Source of the DNA: Planctomycetota bacterium
GTDB lineage: Bacteria; Planctomycetota; UBA1135; GCA-002686595
Assembly: GCA_021730845.1 (NCBI GenBank)
Contig: JAKFYL010000065.1
Span: forward strand, 1 to 46,755
Direction: 5' to 3'
Length of the DNA stretch: 46,755 nt
Shown here: positions 35,432 through 44,655 of the stretch, piece after piece
Position numbering within the stretch: the first letter of the stretch is position 1
Layout of the letters: each line of letters begins with the position of its first letter
The notes under the pieces: model-generated
What the model saw: the letters and a program-made list of their open reading frames with translations, nothing else
Databases searched by the model: none
Told to the model about the DNA's origin: nothing
Program-made: the position numbers and the translations under genes

Positions 35432-37026
35432 AGGCCAAACTCCGCCAGGACGCGCTCCAGACCTGCCTCATCCGATGCCGCCGCGGGTGCAAACACAAGC
35501 CGCAGCTTGGCGGCAGACGCGTTCGAGCACGCCACGCGCACCGAGGCCGTACCACTTGGATCCAGACCGCAACTGAGCGCTCCTTCGATGACCAGCAGTG
35601 CGTACTGATCGGGAGCTACTCTTGCCCACCACGCAGTCAACGAGTTTGGCCCCTCCTGGGCCTCCGTCCCTATGTCCCCAAGCGCGCCAGCGCTCTTTGG
35701 CTGCGAACGAGAACCCACATGGTGATCTCCTGCTGGAAGCTTGGCTGCCAAGACAGTGACAATGGACGACGCGCTCGTGGCTTGAATCGTCAGCCGCCGT
35801 TCGATGGCGGTTCCTGTGGACAGCGCGATGGCCGACAGGTCTTCGCGGACCTGCGCGATGGTCTTGTGCTGGGGATCCAGCAGTTCGTAGGCAAGACCAG
35901 CCTCTTCCCCGCGGGCCCAGGTGTCCTGGATGCGCGCACCGGCCTTGAATTGCTGCCCGTCTTGACTGACATGGAACGCGGCACTTGCCCCGCCGGCCTC
36001 GTAGTGGTGAACCAGTGTTCCTAGCGGACGAAGGTAGCTGCCGCCGCGGCCATCCCAGTCTTCACGCTTGGCGAACGCCCCTAGGCGCGCAGCGATGGGC
36101 CGCACGTCGTCGAGCGCGTATTCCATACTCAGGCCGCCGGGAAAACCGAGCAAGAGCCCGCGCACGACTTCAGGTCCGTCTTCGACGACCGGCGGCAGCT
36201 TGCCGCGCGCCATGGCGCAGTGCCCCCGCACGACGAGCTGGGCACTGTCGCCGGACTCGTTCTCGGTCAACGGCATGAGCGTGCGCACGTAGTCAACGAC
36301 CAACCAACGCTCCTCTTCCGTCAACGAACCGGCGTAGGCGGGCATGACCGAGCGTCCTGGAAGCCCGGAGGAAATGGTGCGAAATAGCGCCTCGCGCGTG
36401 TTGCCAAAAGCAAAACCGCCGGCAGCGAAATCGCGCGCCACAACTTTGAGTTGCTTGGCCGTTTCGCCGTCACCCTTGCCGGTCAGGCCGTGGCAGCCAG
36501 CACAATTGCGCGCGTACAGGTACTTTCCATCGCGCGGTTCTTCGGGCTCCTCCACTTGCGTGGGTTGGACGGACGCCAGCACGCTGCCGCTCTTCGAGCG
36601 CTCGGCGCCGGCCGCGTTCACGCGCTTGCCGACAAAGCGTTCCAGCTCGGAGTCGGTTGCGACGGGCGTATCTTCGGTCGGAACTTTGCTAGGTACAGCG
36701 CGTATCTCTGGTTCGGGGGCGGTTTGCGCTGGCGCCGCTTGGCCCTTTGGCAGCACGAATCCCTCGATCCCCTTGGGCTTGGCCGGGACGGGCGCGGCTT
36801 GCGCAGGCGCCGACGCGGGCTCAGTTGCCTTCGGCACACCCTCCGCGGCTGCGACTGGCTTTGCCGTGCCGGCGACGGTCGATGCGGCGCCCTTGGAGGA
36901 GTTCGCCGAAACCTTGGTTCGCAGCGGATTGGATAGCGGCGGCGCGCAAGCCGCCGTGCAAACCGCCGCGAAACATACTCCCAACCACACGCCACGCGAA
37001 AGGTTCGTTTCCACAGGTGCGTCCAA
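35428..37026 (-). CDS. Monoheme cytochrome c lipoprotein
   Basis: A 532-residue protein with signal peptide and lipobox (GVWLGVCFAAVCTAACAPP), so lipid-anchored. A Pro/Ala-rich low-complexity linker occupies about residues 35-165. One class-I cytochrome c domain lies at about 170-255, with CXXCH in YARNCAGCHGLTGKGDGETA and distal Met in GRSVMPAYAGSLTEEER, ending WLVVDYVRTLMP. The C-terminal half (about 260-532) is beta-rich and contains repeated GRGG and acidic stretches; no family is recognised, though such regions in cytochromes sometimes bind a partner dehydrogenase. It is translationally coupled (4-base overlap) to the propeller/DUF1080 gene and follows the 11-heme cytochrome gene by 66 bases. 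It is probably the electron carrier linking the two. Confidence 0.88.
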   Translation of the reverse strand: MDAPVETNLSRGVWLGVCFAAVCTAACAPPLSNPLRTKVSANSSKGAASTVAGTAKPVAAAEGVPKATEPASAPAQAAPVPAKPKGIEGFVLPKGQAAPAQTAPEPEIRAVPSKVPTEDTPVATDSELERFVGKRVNAAGAERSKSGSVLASVQPTQVEEPEEPRDGKYLYARNCAGCHGLTGKGDGETAKQLKVVARDFAAGGFAFGNTREALFRTISSGLPGRSVMPAYAGSLTEEERWLVVDYVRTLMPLTENESGDSAQLVVRGHCAMARGKLPPVVEDGPEVVRGLLLGFPGGLSMEYALDDVRPIAARLGAFAKREDWDGRGGSYLRPLGTLVHHYEAGGASAAFHVSQDGQQFKAGARIQDTWARGEEAGLAYELLDPQHKTIAQVREDLSAIALSTGTAIERRLTIQATSASSIVTVLAAKLPAGDHHVGSRSQPKSAGALGDIGTEAQEGPNSLTAWWARVAPDQYALLVIEGALSCGLDPSGTASVRVACSNASAAKLRLVFAPAAASDEAGLERVLAEFGL

Positions 37027-37092
37027 GCATCCTGCGTGGCCGCGCGGACGTCAAGGTCAGCGCGGCCCCGAGCACCTACCTAGCGACCCGAA

Positions 37093-39879
37093 TCAGGGTC
37101 CAATGTAGGTCGAAGCGTTGCCGCGTGGCGCGCCGTTGGCGTCGATCCACGAATCCAGCACGATTCCGTTCACTGGGTCGGCCAGTTTTTGGATCAAAGT
37201 CGCGCCCAAAGGACCGGCCATTTCCGGATCCAGCGCGCCGTCGCGCAGGCTCGGCCCGACTGCGGCATCGAGCCAAGTGTGGTTGTTGGAACCGTTGGCT
37301 ACGCCGCTAGGTTCGACCACGCGGTCCAAGTTGAGCGTGACGTTGGCCGGGTTGAAGGCACTCGCCGGCGCCACGCCGTCGCATCCGATGCGATTGGCAT
37401 TGGTATCAAGCGGATTCACGGGCTTGCCGTCCTGATCGAACAGGAACAGTCCCGTGCCTAGGCCAGCGACCATGTGGGCCCACAGCGGCGAATCCATTTG
37501 GTTGCCGGTGTTCTGACCAAAGTGCGTCTTGAGCAACTGGAAATCCAAGGCTCCGAAGTTTCCGCTGGCCATGTTCGTGCGGAACGCGTTGTACTGCGCA
37601 CCGAACGATGCCAGAGCACTGTCGGTCAGGTGGCAAGTCGAGCAGTACCGCGGTCCCTCGGTCGTGGGCTGCACCTTGCCTCGAATCGAGTGCGCCATGA
37701 TCGAGTTGTGACTCAATGACGGGAACGCAGCCGGAGGGGCGTTGCCAATTCCCTTGCGATCCGTGAAAGCAAACACCTTGGAGAGCACTCCGTTCTGGTC
37801 CTCGAAACGATAGAAGACCTTGGTGTTCGCGCTGAACTGCGTGATCTTGCCGCGCGTGTTGACGCCCAATTGGAAGAACAGTGGTGACTGGTACGTGAAG
37901 TCCGCCGTCCTTTGCTTGTAGACGATGCGCTCGCCCGTGATGTTGCTGAAGTTGTTGCCGGTGTTGTACTCGCCGGACAAGTGGCAACCCATGCAGGTGT
38001 TGGTCCACGAACCGTGACAGGCAACGCAGTCCATGCGGTCGGTGTGGCTGAATCCTGCAGTAACACCGCCGGTTTGCAGCGGGCCCATGCCGTTGGTCGC
38101 ATCCGCGTCGACCCGCCCCATGGCGTAGCTGGCCTTGGCGGTGTAGATCGGTTGGTTGGTTGTCGGATGCAACTTGCCGGTGTTTGAAACCGTGTCCTTG
38201 ACTTGGGGAATGTAGTGTGTCGCCCCAGTCAACCGGCTCTTCAAGAAGTACTCGCCCGCACCGTTCTTGGTGACGTGCTTGAGCTGGTTGCCTTCGGCAT
38301 CGACCGCGACCTGGGCCGCCGTTCCGGCGTAGGTGGTGCCTGCCTGAGTCGACGCATAGGCTTCGATCGTGCCGTGGCAGCTCTCGCAGCGGATGGCGAC
38401 TTGCTGCTCCATGCGGCTGGCGATGTCGGGATTGGATCCGCCCGTCGTCCCACCCCCGTGCAAGTCCCAACTGCCGTGGCAGTCGATGCAGCCCATCCCT
38501 GCTTCGTAGTGTACGTCGGCAGGCGTGTCGTCTCGACCGTCGCCGTCGTAGTCCTCCTCGAGGATGTACTGGTTGTGATTGCGGCCATTGAACGTGTGGT
38601 TGTCCACGACCGGATCGAACAGGCGCTCGTCGCCGAACGTGGTCTTGAAAGTCACCGGGTTGGCCGGGTACTGCAAGTGGTTCTTCACGTCGGCGTTCTG
38701 GTCCAAACGCAGGCCCCAGTACTGCATGACCGTACGGTTGGAACCCTGGTGACAACCCGCACAGGCGTAGTCATCGATACCTTTGATGACCTCGCCGCTG
38801 GGCAGCGTCTTGTTCACGCTGGAAATCTTGTGCGAGCGCGGGTGGGAACGCTCCGGATCGTCGATGTCGTCCGGATCCACGGGCTCGAGCTTGTTGATAT
38901 TCGGGTCCGAGCTTCCCGAGCGTCCACCCAAGCTGTACTGCATGTGGCACGCGGTGCAGCCCGATGAGCGGAAGTCGCCCGCGCGGTTGTTGGCACCGGC
39001 GCTGCCCAAGTGGCAGTCACCGCAGGTGAAAGAGATTTGCTCGGCGAACAGTTTGGCGAGCGGTGAACCGTTGATCAGCGAGTTGTCGGCATTGACGTCG
39101 TCGACCAGAGCGCCCGCGAGGAAATCGGGGTTGTTGAACAGGTTGCCAGGGAGCGTAACCCCGAAAACGCTGTAGACCGGCATTTCCACCAATTGTGCGA
39201 CCGCCCCGACGGCCGCATTGGCCAGGTTGAAGTTGTTGTCCACCACGGCCCGGTGCGAGAAATCGCCAGCCGTGTCCTCGTACAGCCCGGCGTTGCCGGG
39301 TAGTGAGTTGTCTACCCCTGCGGCGAACAGCGCGCCCGAAAAAATGCCTGATTCGGTTGCGAGCAGGCTGCTGCTCACGGACTCGGCGTGGTTGGAATGG
39401 CATTGCCCACAACCCTCACCCTTGCTGACGACGCGCACGTCACCCGGGTTGATGAAGCGCAAGTAGTCGAGCGCCGTGTAGTTCTTGTTGCCAACTTGGT
39501 AATCCGGGAACTTGTCGATGCCGGCCAGCGTCAGACGGTTGAAGTAGGCCTTGGCGTTGTTGTCCTGGAACGCGTCGTCGCCAATTTCGGGCGGCGGCGG
39601 TACGTGGGCTGTGAGAACGTCATCCGCGTTCGGATTTCCCCCGTGGCAGGTCGAGCACATGATATTGGCGGCACCGGGGAAGGGGTGCGGATTCTCGATG
39701 CCTGGCCCCTTGTAGTCGTTCTTCAGACTGCCGTTGTGGCACAGCATGCAAGACTCGGCTTGCTGCGTTTGCAGACTGCCTGTTTCGCCGCTGCAAGAAG
39801 CGAACACGCCCAGGCCCCCAAGGAGCGCAAGGGCGATGGTGCGCAAGGCACCGTCCACTCTGGTTTGGATCTGGTTCAC
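37093..39879 (-). CDS. 11-heme cytochrome c lipoprotein
   Basis: A large exported cytochrome of about 928 residues with eleven CXXCH motifs: CMLCH, CSTCH, CGQCH, CGDCH, CTACH, CAGCH, CIDCH, CESCH, CVACH, CMGCH and CSTCH. They are spread from the N-terminus to about residue 770. The signal peptide ends in a lipobox (LALLGGLGVFASCSG), so it is lipid-anchored, possibly at the outer membrane or cell surface. The open frame extends to 40047. GTG 39879 gives a normal signal peptide with AGGAG 10 bases upstream; GTG 39918 has a stronger GGGGGAG and is the main alternative. No named multiheme family is recognised. It lies downstream of the barrel and 7-heme genes, suggesting it accepts electrons carried across the outer membrane. 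Confidence 0.9.
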   Translation of the reverse strand: MNQIQTRVDGALRTIALALLGGLGVFASCSGETGSLQTQQAESCMLCHNGSLKNDYKGPGIENPHPFPGAANIMCSTCHGGNPNADDVLTAHVPPPPEIGDDAFQDNNAKAYFNRLTLAGIDKFPDYQVGNKNYTALDYLRFINPGDVRVVSKGEGCGQCHSNHAESVSSSLLATESGIFSGALFAAGVDNSLPGNAGLYEDTAGDFSHRAVVDNNFNLANAAVGAVAQLVEMPVYSVFGVTLPGNLFNNPDFLAGALVDDVNADNSLINGSPLAKLFAEQISFTCGDCHLGSAGANNRAGDFRSSGCTACHMQYSLGGRSGSSDPNINKLEPVDPDDIDDPERSHPRSHKISSVNKTLPSGEVIKGIDDYACAGCHQGSNRTVMQYWGLRLDQNADVKNHLQYPANPVTFKTTFGDERLFDPVVDNHTFNGRNHNQYILEEDYDGDGRDDTPADVHYEAGMGCIDCHGSWDLHGGGTTGGSNPDIASRMEQQVAIRCESCHGTIEAYASTQAGTTYAGTAAQVAVDAEGNQLKHVTKNGAGEYFLKSRLTGATHYIPQVKDTVSNTGKLHPTTNQPIYTAKASYAMGRVDADATNGMGPLQTGGVTAGFSHTDRMDCVACHGSWTNTCMGCHLSGEYNTGNNFSNITGERIVYKQRTADFTYQSPLFFQLGVNTRGKITQFSANTKVFYRFEDQNGVLSKVFAFTDRKGIGNAPPAAFPSLSHNSIMAHSIRGKVQPTTEGPRYCSTCHLTDSALASFGAQYNAFRTNMASGNFGALDFQLLKTHFGQNTGNQMDSPLWAHMVAGLGTGLFLFDQDGKPVNPLDTNANRIGCDGVAPASAFNPANVTLNLDRVVEPSGVANGSNNHTWLDAAVGPSLRDGALDPEMAGPLGATLIQKLADPVNGIVLDSWIDANGAPRGNASTYIGP

Positions 39880-40102
39880 GAGTTGACTGCTCCTAACGCT
39901 TCGTTGCAACGTTCCCACGGCTAACTCCCCCTTTGCTTGGCCACCGCTTGCGGCGACACGTCTCCACAACAGTCCATCGGAGCCCGCCGGACAATGGCTT
40001 GAAAGCGAACGAGAATTCCTTCGATCGGGCCGGGAAGAAACTTCCACGTTCGGCTCGCCAATAGGAATGGGCGAGTTCGTGGGCCGGACCGCCGGGGGCG
40101 AG

Positions 40103-40759
40103 CTACAAGTTTTGCTCGGCCTGCTGCCAGGTGCGGGGTATGTGACATCGGTCGCAGCGATCGACCCATCCCAAGTTGAGGTGGTTGGGATTGTTGGCGT
40201 TGGCCAGATCGGCTCGATGGCACGTTACGCACTCGGTATCCACGGGTGTGAACTTGCCGACTTCCGCCCCGACGTGGCAGCGCCTGCAGGCGGTCGAGGC
40301 GTGCACCCCGATCAATGGGAAGCGCGTGCGCTGATGCATGGCGATTTGCCCGACCGGTTGCCAGGTTTGCTCTTGGTGGCAATCCTCGCAGCGTGAGCCC
40401 AGTTGCCCGGCATGGATGTCTTCGTGACACCCGCCACAGCCGCGCTGCGCAAACGTCGCCACGGGGCCGCGATCGTTGTGGCAGCGCAAGCAACTGGCCT
40501 GCGTGTGCGCGCCATTCAAAGGCACGCCGGTTTCGGCCAGGTGATCGAAGTGGAAGTCTTCGGAAAGCGTTTGCCAGCCGGATCCCACGTGGCACAGCGA
40601 GCAATCGCCGGGAAACGTTCCGTGCGGCAGGACAGGGCCAAGACCGCCCCACCACAGATGCTGTTTGACCGACTTGGAACCACCGGTCACGCACGCCGCA
40701 ACCAGCAGCAGGAAGGCCAGCACCGCTAGCGCTCGGCCCGAGAGCACGTCTTTGCGCAT
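40103..40759 (-). CDS. 7-heme cytochrome c lipoprotein
   Basis: A 218-residue exported cytochrome with seven CXXCH motifs (CSLCH, CLRCH, CGGCH, CEDCH, CRRCH, CVTCH, CDRCH), about one heme per 30 residues. Extra histidines follow between motifs, as in cytochrome c3 / doubled-CXXCH families. The N-terminus MRKDVLSGRALAVLAFLLLV with AAC forms a lipobox, so it is lipid-anchored. The start lies 3 bases after the barrel gene's stop codon, indicating coupled translation. By analogy with porin-cytochrome systems, a small multiheme protein encoded next to the barrel could sit in its pore or at its periplasmic mouth; this is inference. Confidence 0.92.
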   Translation of the reverse strand: MRKDVLSGRALAVLAFLLLVAACVTGGSKSVKQHLWWGGLGPVLPHGTFPGDCSLCHVGSGWQTLSEDFHFDHLAETGVPLNGAHTQASCLRCHNDRGPVATFAQRGCGGCHEDIHAGQLGSRCEDCHQEQTWQPVGQIAMHQRTRFPLIGVHASTACRRCHVGAEVGKFTPVDTECVTCHRADLANANNPNHLNLGWVDRCDRCHIPRTWQQAEQNL

Positions 40760-40762
40760 GGG

Positions 40763-42511
40763 TCAAAAGCTCCTTTGGAGGTACACGCCGAGCGCGACCG
40801 AGTTCTCGTCGTCCCAGAATCCCAATTCGACGTTGCCCGAAAAACTCCAGCCGGACTGGGTCTGATAGTCCCGGTTCAGGCGCAGGCGGTGTTGCGGAAT
40901 GTCGTTGTTGTTGTCCGAAAACGTGTCGATCTGATTGGCCGCGAATTCGTAGTCCAGCGCCCAACGCCCTTGAGGCGCGTTCCAGCTCAACGACAGCCGG
41001 CCACCCAGCGAGTCCGAGTGTCGTCCATTCGCTCCAAAAATGGACAGGTCGGTGACGCTTTGCTGGAAAATGAAGTTGCGCTGCTCCCAACCCACTTCCC
41101 CGTCGGCACCTTCCTCGTCTTCGTCAGCCCACACTCCCAACGCAGCGCGCCAACGAGAATCGGCGCTTGCTTGGCTGCGCAAACGCACGGCCAAGCGATC
41201 ATTGTGGTCATCGGCCAGTTGATCGTCTTCGACCGGCAAGAATTCTTCGCGATCGATTTCCGGGAATTCCATGTGGCTGTAGATGAAATCCAGCGTGGCA
41301 CCGTCCTCGGAGCGCGTGCCGGACGTCAAATAGGCTTGGGTGAGATCCACGCCGCTGCCTTTTTCTTCGTCACCACTGGTGTAGTAGTCGACCCAGACCG
41401 TGCCCGAAAAATTCCAGCCCTTGGGCGGCAAGTAAGCCAGCTTGCCGACCGCCAAGTCGCGATCGGCATTGGAATTGTGAAAGGTCTTTTGGAAACCCGC
41501 GGCGGCGGACAATTGCTCGCTAGCGTCCGCGATCCAGCGGTAGTAGGTCGAAACCTGGAAGTCCTGGAGGGATTCGAAACTCTTGTCGGGCTCCGGCATC
41601 CAGCCAATGCTGGCGCCGTAGGAATCGCCGCTGGGCAGTCGACGGCCCCACTCGAAGCCATCGATGACGCCGAACTCGCTCATGCCGCGACTGAGAAAGC
41701 GCCCGAATTCCAAGCGATCTGGCGCAAAGCGTGTGCCACCCAAGGAGTAGGAAATGCGCTCAGGGCGCAAGCGCCCTTGGCTCTCGTCGTCATCGTCGGG
41801 AACTTCCGTGCGGCGCACGTTGATTTCCCCTTCGAGGTGCAGCGCGTCGCCGATGCCGGTCAGGTTCTCGTACTCCACGTCCGCTCCCAAGCGGAAGAAG
41901 CCGTCTTTGCGGTCGTCCTCGCTGCTCCAGATTTGGTCGGCAATGAAATAGGTCCGCCCGGTGACGGACGGTGGGCGTTCTTCCGGCCGCACGGGTTGCA
42001 CTTTGGCCAGCAGCGGCTGGTTGGGCGTGAATTCGCTGTCCTGGTTGGTCCAGGTGGGCTGTTCGCGTGCCTCTTGCGCGTTCGTCTCGGTCGCTTGGAC
42101 AGGCGACTCTTCGGCCGGTTTGACTGCCGGTGCTTCGAAGCGATCCGCGGAGACTTGGGCCATGCCGCGCGTGCCCGGTCCAGGCAAGAATCCGGGATCG
42201 ACGAGTTCAACCAAGGATGATCGGTCTAGCGCTTCGCTGATCGTTCCCGCAAAGGTGCCGCCTTCCCGCGGCAGGAAGAACACGCGATCGCCGCTGCGCA
42301 GGCCGTCGGCTGTACCGCGATCGATGTTCACGAAATTGCCGCGTGCGGATGTGACCCGGAATTCGACCTTCTCGGGGTCGCCCGCGGAGCGGACCTCTTG
42401 ACTGGAGACCTGTTCCTCTTGCGCGGGCGCCGGCTCTTGGACATCCGCGCTTTGAGCCCAGGCCGAACCGGCGCAGGCCAAAGCGGCCGCGGCCAGCGCG
42501 ATGAAAGCCAT
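40763..42511 (-). CDS. Large outer-membrane beta-barrel with an N-terminal SH3-like domain
   Basis: A 582-residue protein with a clear signal peptide (MAFIALAAAALACAGSAWAQ). A short beta-domain lies at about 45-130 (FVNIDRGTADGLRSGDRVFF), resembling the SH3-like repeat of periplasmic adaptor domains. About 400 residues of alternating amphipathic strands with acidic loops follow (WIADASEQLSAAAGFQKTFH, GWNFSGTVWVDYYTSGDEEK), ending in aromatic Phe (LGVYLQRSF), the usual outer-membrane barrel terminus. The frame is open far upstream, but the preceding gene's stop at 42541 and the signal peptide fix the start near 42511 (or GTG 42523). Placed between 23-heme and 7-heme cytochrome genes, it is the candidate porin of an outer-membrane electron conduit. 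No MtrB/PioB-type motif was recognised. Confidence 0.85.
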   Translation of the reverse strand: MAFIALAAAALACAGSAWAQSADVQEPAPAQEEQVSSQEVRSAGDPEKVEFRVTSARGNFVNIDRGTADGLRSGDRVFFLPREGGTFAGTISEALDRSSLVELVDPGFLPGPGTRGMAQVSADRFEAPAVKPAEESPVQATETNAQEAREQPTWTNQDSEFTPNQPLLAKVQPVRPEERPPSVTGRTYFIADQIWSSEDDRKDGFFRLGADVEYENLTGIGDALHLEGEINVRRTEVPDDDDESQGRLRPERISYSLGGTRFAPDRLEFGRFLSRGMSEFGVIDGFEWGRRLPSGDSYGASIGWMPEPDKSFESLQDFQVSTYYRWIADASEQLSAAAGFQKTFHNSNADRDLAVGKLAYLPPKGWNFSGTVWVDYYTSGDEEKGSGVDLTQAYLTSGTRSEDGATLDFIYSHMEFPEIDREEFLPVEDDQLADDHNDRLAVRLRSQASADSRWRAALGVWADEDEEGADGEVGWEQRNFIFQQSVTDLSIFGANGRHSDSLGGRLSLSWNAPQGRWALDYEFAANQIDTFSDNNNDIPQHRLRLNRDYQTQSGWSFSGNVELGFWDDENSVALGVYLQRSF

Positions 42512-42540
42512 GGGCCGGCGCACTGCGACCGCGTTCCGGA

Positions 42541-44655
42541 CTATCTGTTGCGCGGCTTGCGCCGCAAAAACACGTCCTCCTCGACTCCGTGACAATCTAC
42601 GCATTCCGTGCCCATCGGCTTGTATCGGATGAACTGCAGTCCGCGCTCTACGACGGGCAGGTGGCAGGCGGAGCAGGCAACGTCCTTGTGGGCCTCTCCG
42701 AGCCGAAATCGGGAGTCGCGCTCGTGGTTGAAGCGCAGAAAGTTCGCCGTTTCGTCCGTGTGGCAACGGGCACAGTCAGTTTTTCCACCCAGTTCGAACT
42801 GGCGGCCATGGGGTTCGGCGTGGCAATCCGCGCAGGCCTGCCCCTTGGCGCGCTCCCAGGTTCGGCCAGCGGCCGCGGGACGCGCAAGGGGCGTGTGACA
42901 GGCGTTGCACGCGGCGGTGCCGTGCGCCCCTGCCAAGGTGAAGCCGGTCCACGCGCCGTGGTCGAAGCCCTGATCCAGTGTCCGGAACGACACTTCGTTG
43001 TGACAGCGCGCACAATCCGAGCGCGAACCCACCGCGGCCGGCAGTGCGGCCAAGTCGAAAGCGCCACCGTGGGGATCCGCGTGGCAAGTCACGCAGCCTT
43101 GGTATTCACCGAAGTGCTCGGACACCTTGCCGAAGGTCCGGCCGGCTTCGTCGGGTTCCGGGGCCAGCGGGTGGCAGACTTGGCAGCCTTCCGCCTCGTG
43201 GGCACCCTTGACGGCGAATCCGGTCCAGCGCCCATGATCGAAATCGTCAGGACTGACGGCGTCGAACGACTCGGTTTGGTGGCAACGCGCGCACTCGCCG
43301 TGCTCGGGTGTCGGCACGCCCGCGGCGAAGGGCGCGAAAAAACCGCCGTGGGCGTCCTGATGGCAACTGTCGCAGTTGCTGGGGGTGCCGTGGAATACAC
43401 GCGGCTGGTTGGCCGGCGGATCCTGGTGGCATTCGTTGCACTCGATCCGGGCGTGCTCGCCGGTCAGAGGCAACTCCGTCCGTTCGTGCTTGGCTAGATC
43501 GAACTCGTGCGGCAAGAAATGCTCGTCCGCGTGGCAAGCGCTGCAATCTCCCGCTCCCGCGGGCACCAGCGCCCGCGAGCGCGGCGTCAATGGCGGGAGC
43601 GCAAACGGGCCGCGCTCGAACTGGCCCAGGTGAGGATCCAGGTGGCACTGCGCGCATAGCCCTTGTTCGCGACCCGGATAGCGCGCCAGGAATTCTTCCG
43701 TCGCGGGGTCGTGGCACTTTGCGCACTCGACTTGGTCGTGGGGCGGGTCGAGGTCGAAACCGGAGGCCGAGTGCCAGCGCGGTTCCAGCTTCAGACGTTC
43801 GTCGCGAAAACTGATGTGGTCGGCCGCATGGCAGGTCACGCATGCCCCGGGGGCCGCGAGCGATTCCATGCGCGCGACTTCGTCCACGAAGTCGGTCTGG
43901 TGAGGAGATGCGTGGCAGTCGACGCAAGTCCTGGGGCTGGGCTTGCCCTTGCGCAGAGTCATGGCCTCCAAGGAAAAGCGCGAGTCCTTGGCGTGACAGT
44001 CACGGCATCCAACATCTGCGTGGCCGCCGATCAACGGCAGGTGTCGGTCGTGGTCCAGCGACTGCAATTGGTCAAAGGACTCCTGCCCGTGGCAACTGGC
44101 GCAACTGGAGGCCATCTGGCCTTCGTGCGGGTCTTCATGGCACGTCGCGCAATTGGAATCCAGTCCCAAGAAGCGCTGCGCGCCTTTGGGTAGCAATTCG
44201 ACGTCCGCGTTCTCGTGGCACTCCGCGCATTTGAGTTCCAGGTGCTTGCCATCCATCTTCCAGCCCAGCAATTCGTGATCGAAGTGCTCGGGATCCGGAA
44301 TGCCGGCACGCGCGAAGCTCAGCCGGTTGACGATCGCAAACCCGGTGCCGTGGTGTTCGCTGTGGCACGTGGCACAGGACTCGGCCAATGTGCGTTCGAC
44401 CTTTCCGTGCAACCCGGTACCCGCTTCGATTTGCTCCTCGATGGGCTCGTGGCACGCCAAACACGACGAAGTCATGCTCGAAAACCAACCGCCGTGGCAC
44501 TCCGAGCAGCTTTTCTTGGAACCCAGTGCCTCTTCGCGGCCGTGCACTGTGGTCAACGGACCCGGTGAAGTGCGCTCCATGTCCACCGCTGCGACCAGCG
44601 CAACGATGGTTATGGAAATGAAGGCGATGCCGGCCTGAGTTCGCCCGAACTTCAT
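42541..44655 (-). CDS. 23-heme cytochrome c with N-terminal membrane anchor
   Basis: A 704-residue multiheme cytochrome with 23 CXXCH motifs that I counted one by one, from CSECH near residue 50 to CVDCH near 690, about one per 31 residues. Many motifs are followed by HxxPHxGxF-type patterns (CHEDPHEGQ, CHLDPHLGQF, CHADPHGGAF), typical of cytochrome c3-like tandem modules, which suggests repeated internal duplication. The N-terminus MKFGRTQAGIAFISITIVAL is a single membrane helix without a clear cleavage site, so it is probably anchored in the inner membrane facing the periplasm. Its start overlaps the stop codon of the ferredoxin/FAD/cytochrome-b gene by 4 bases (ATGA). Role inferred: a molecular wire carrying electrons from that oxidoreductase across the periplasm. 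Confidence 0.94.
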   Translation of the reverse strand: MKFGRTQAGIAFISITIVALVAAVDMERTSPGPLTTVHGREEALGSKKSCSECHGGWFSSMTSSCLACHEPIEEQIEAGTGLHGKVERTLAESCATCHSEHHGTGFAIVNRLSFARAGIPDPEHFDHELLGWKMDGKHLELKCAECHENADVELLPKGAQRFLGLDSNCATCHEDPHEGQMASSCASCHGQESFDQLQSLDHDRHLPLIGGHADVGCRDCHAKDSRFSLEAMTLRKGKPSPRTCVDCHASPHQTDFVDEVARMESLAAPGACVTCHAADHISFRDERLKLEPRWHSASGFDLDPPHDQVECAKCHDPATEEFLARYPGREQGLCAQCHLDPHLGQFERGPFALPPLTPRSRALVPAGAGDCSACHADEHFLPHEFDLAKHERTELPLTGEHARIECNECHQDPPANQPRVFHGTPSNCDSCHQDAHGGFFAPFAAGVPTPEHGECARCHQTESFDAVSPDDFDHGRWTGFAVKGAHEAEGCQVCHPLAPEPDEAGRTFGKVSEHFGEYQGCVTCHADPHGGAFDLAALPAAVGSRSDCARCHNEVSFRTLDQGFDHGAWTGFTLAGAHGTAACNACHTPLARPAAAGRTWERAKGQACADCHAEPHGRQFELGGKTDCARCHTDETANFLRFNHERDSRFRLGEAHKDVACSACHLPVVERGLQFIRYKPMGTECVDCHGVEEDVFLRRKPRNR

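Noticed and set aside
37406-38755. 449-residue minus-strand frame inside the 11-heme gene
   Set aside because: It is a shadow of the cytochrome gene in a shifted frame, rich in Arg, His, Gln and Pro.
39921-41090. 389-residue minus-strand frame across the 7-heme gene
   Set aside because: It overlaps the heme-rich genes in another frame, has no CXXCH motifs and has an arginine-rich shadow composition.
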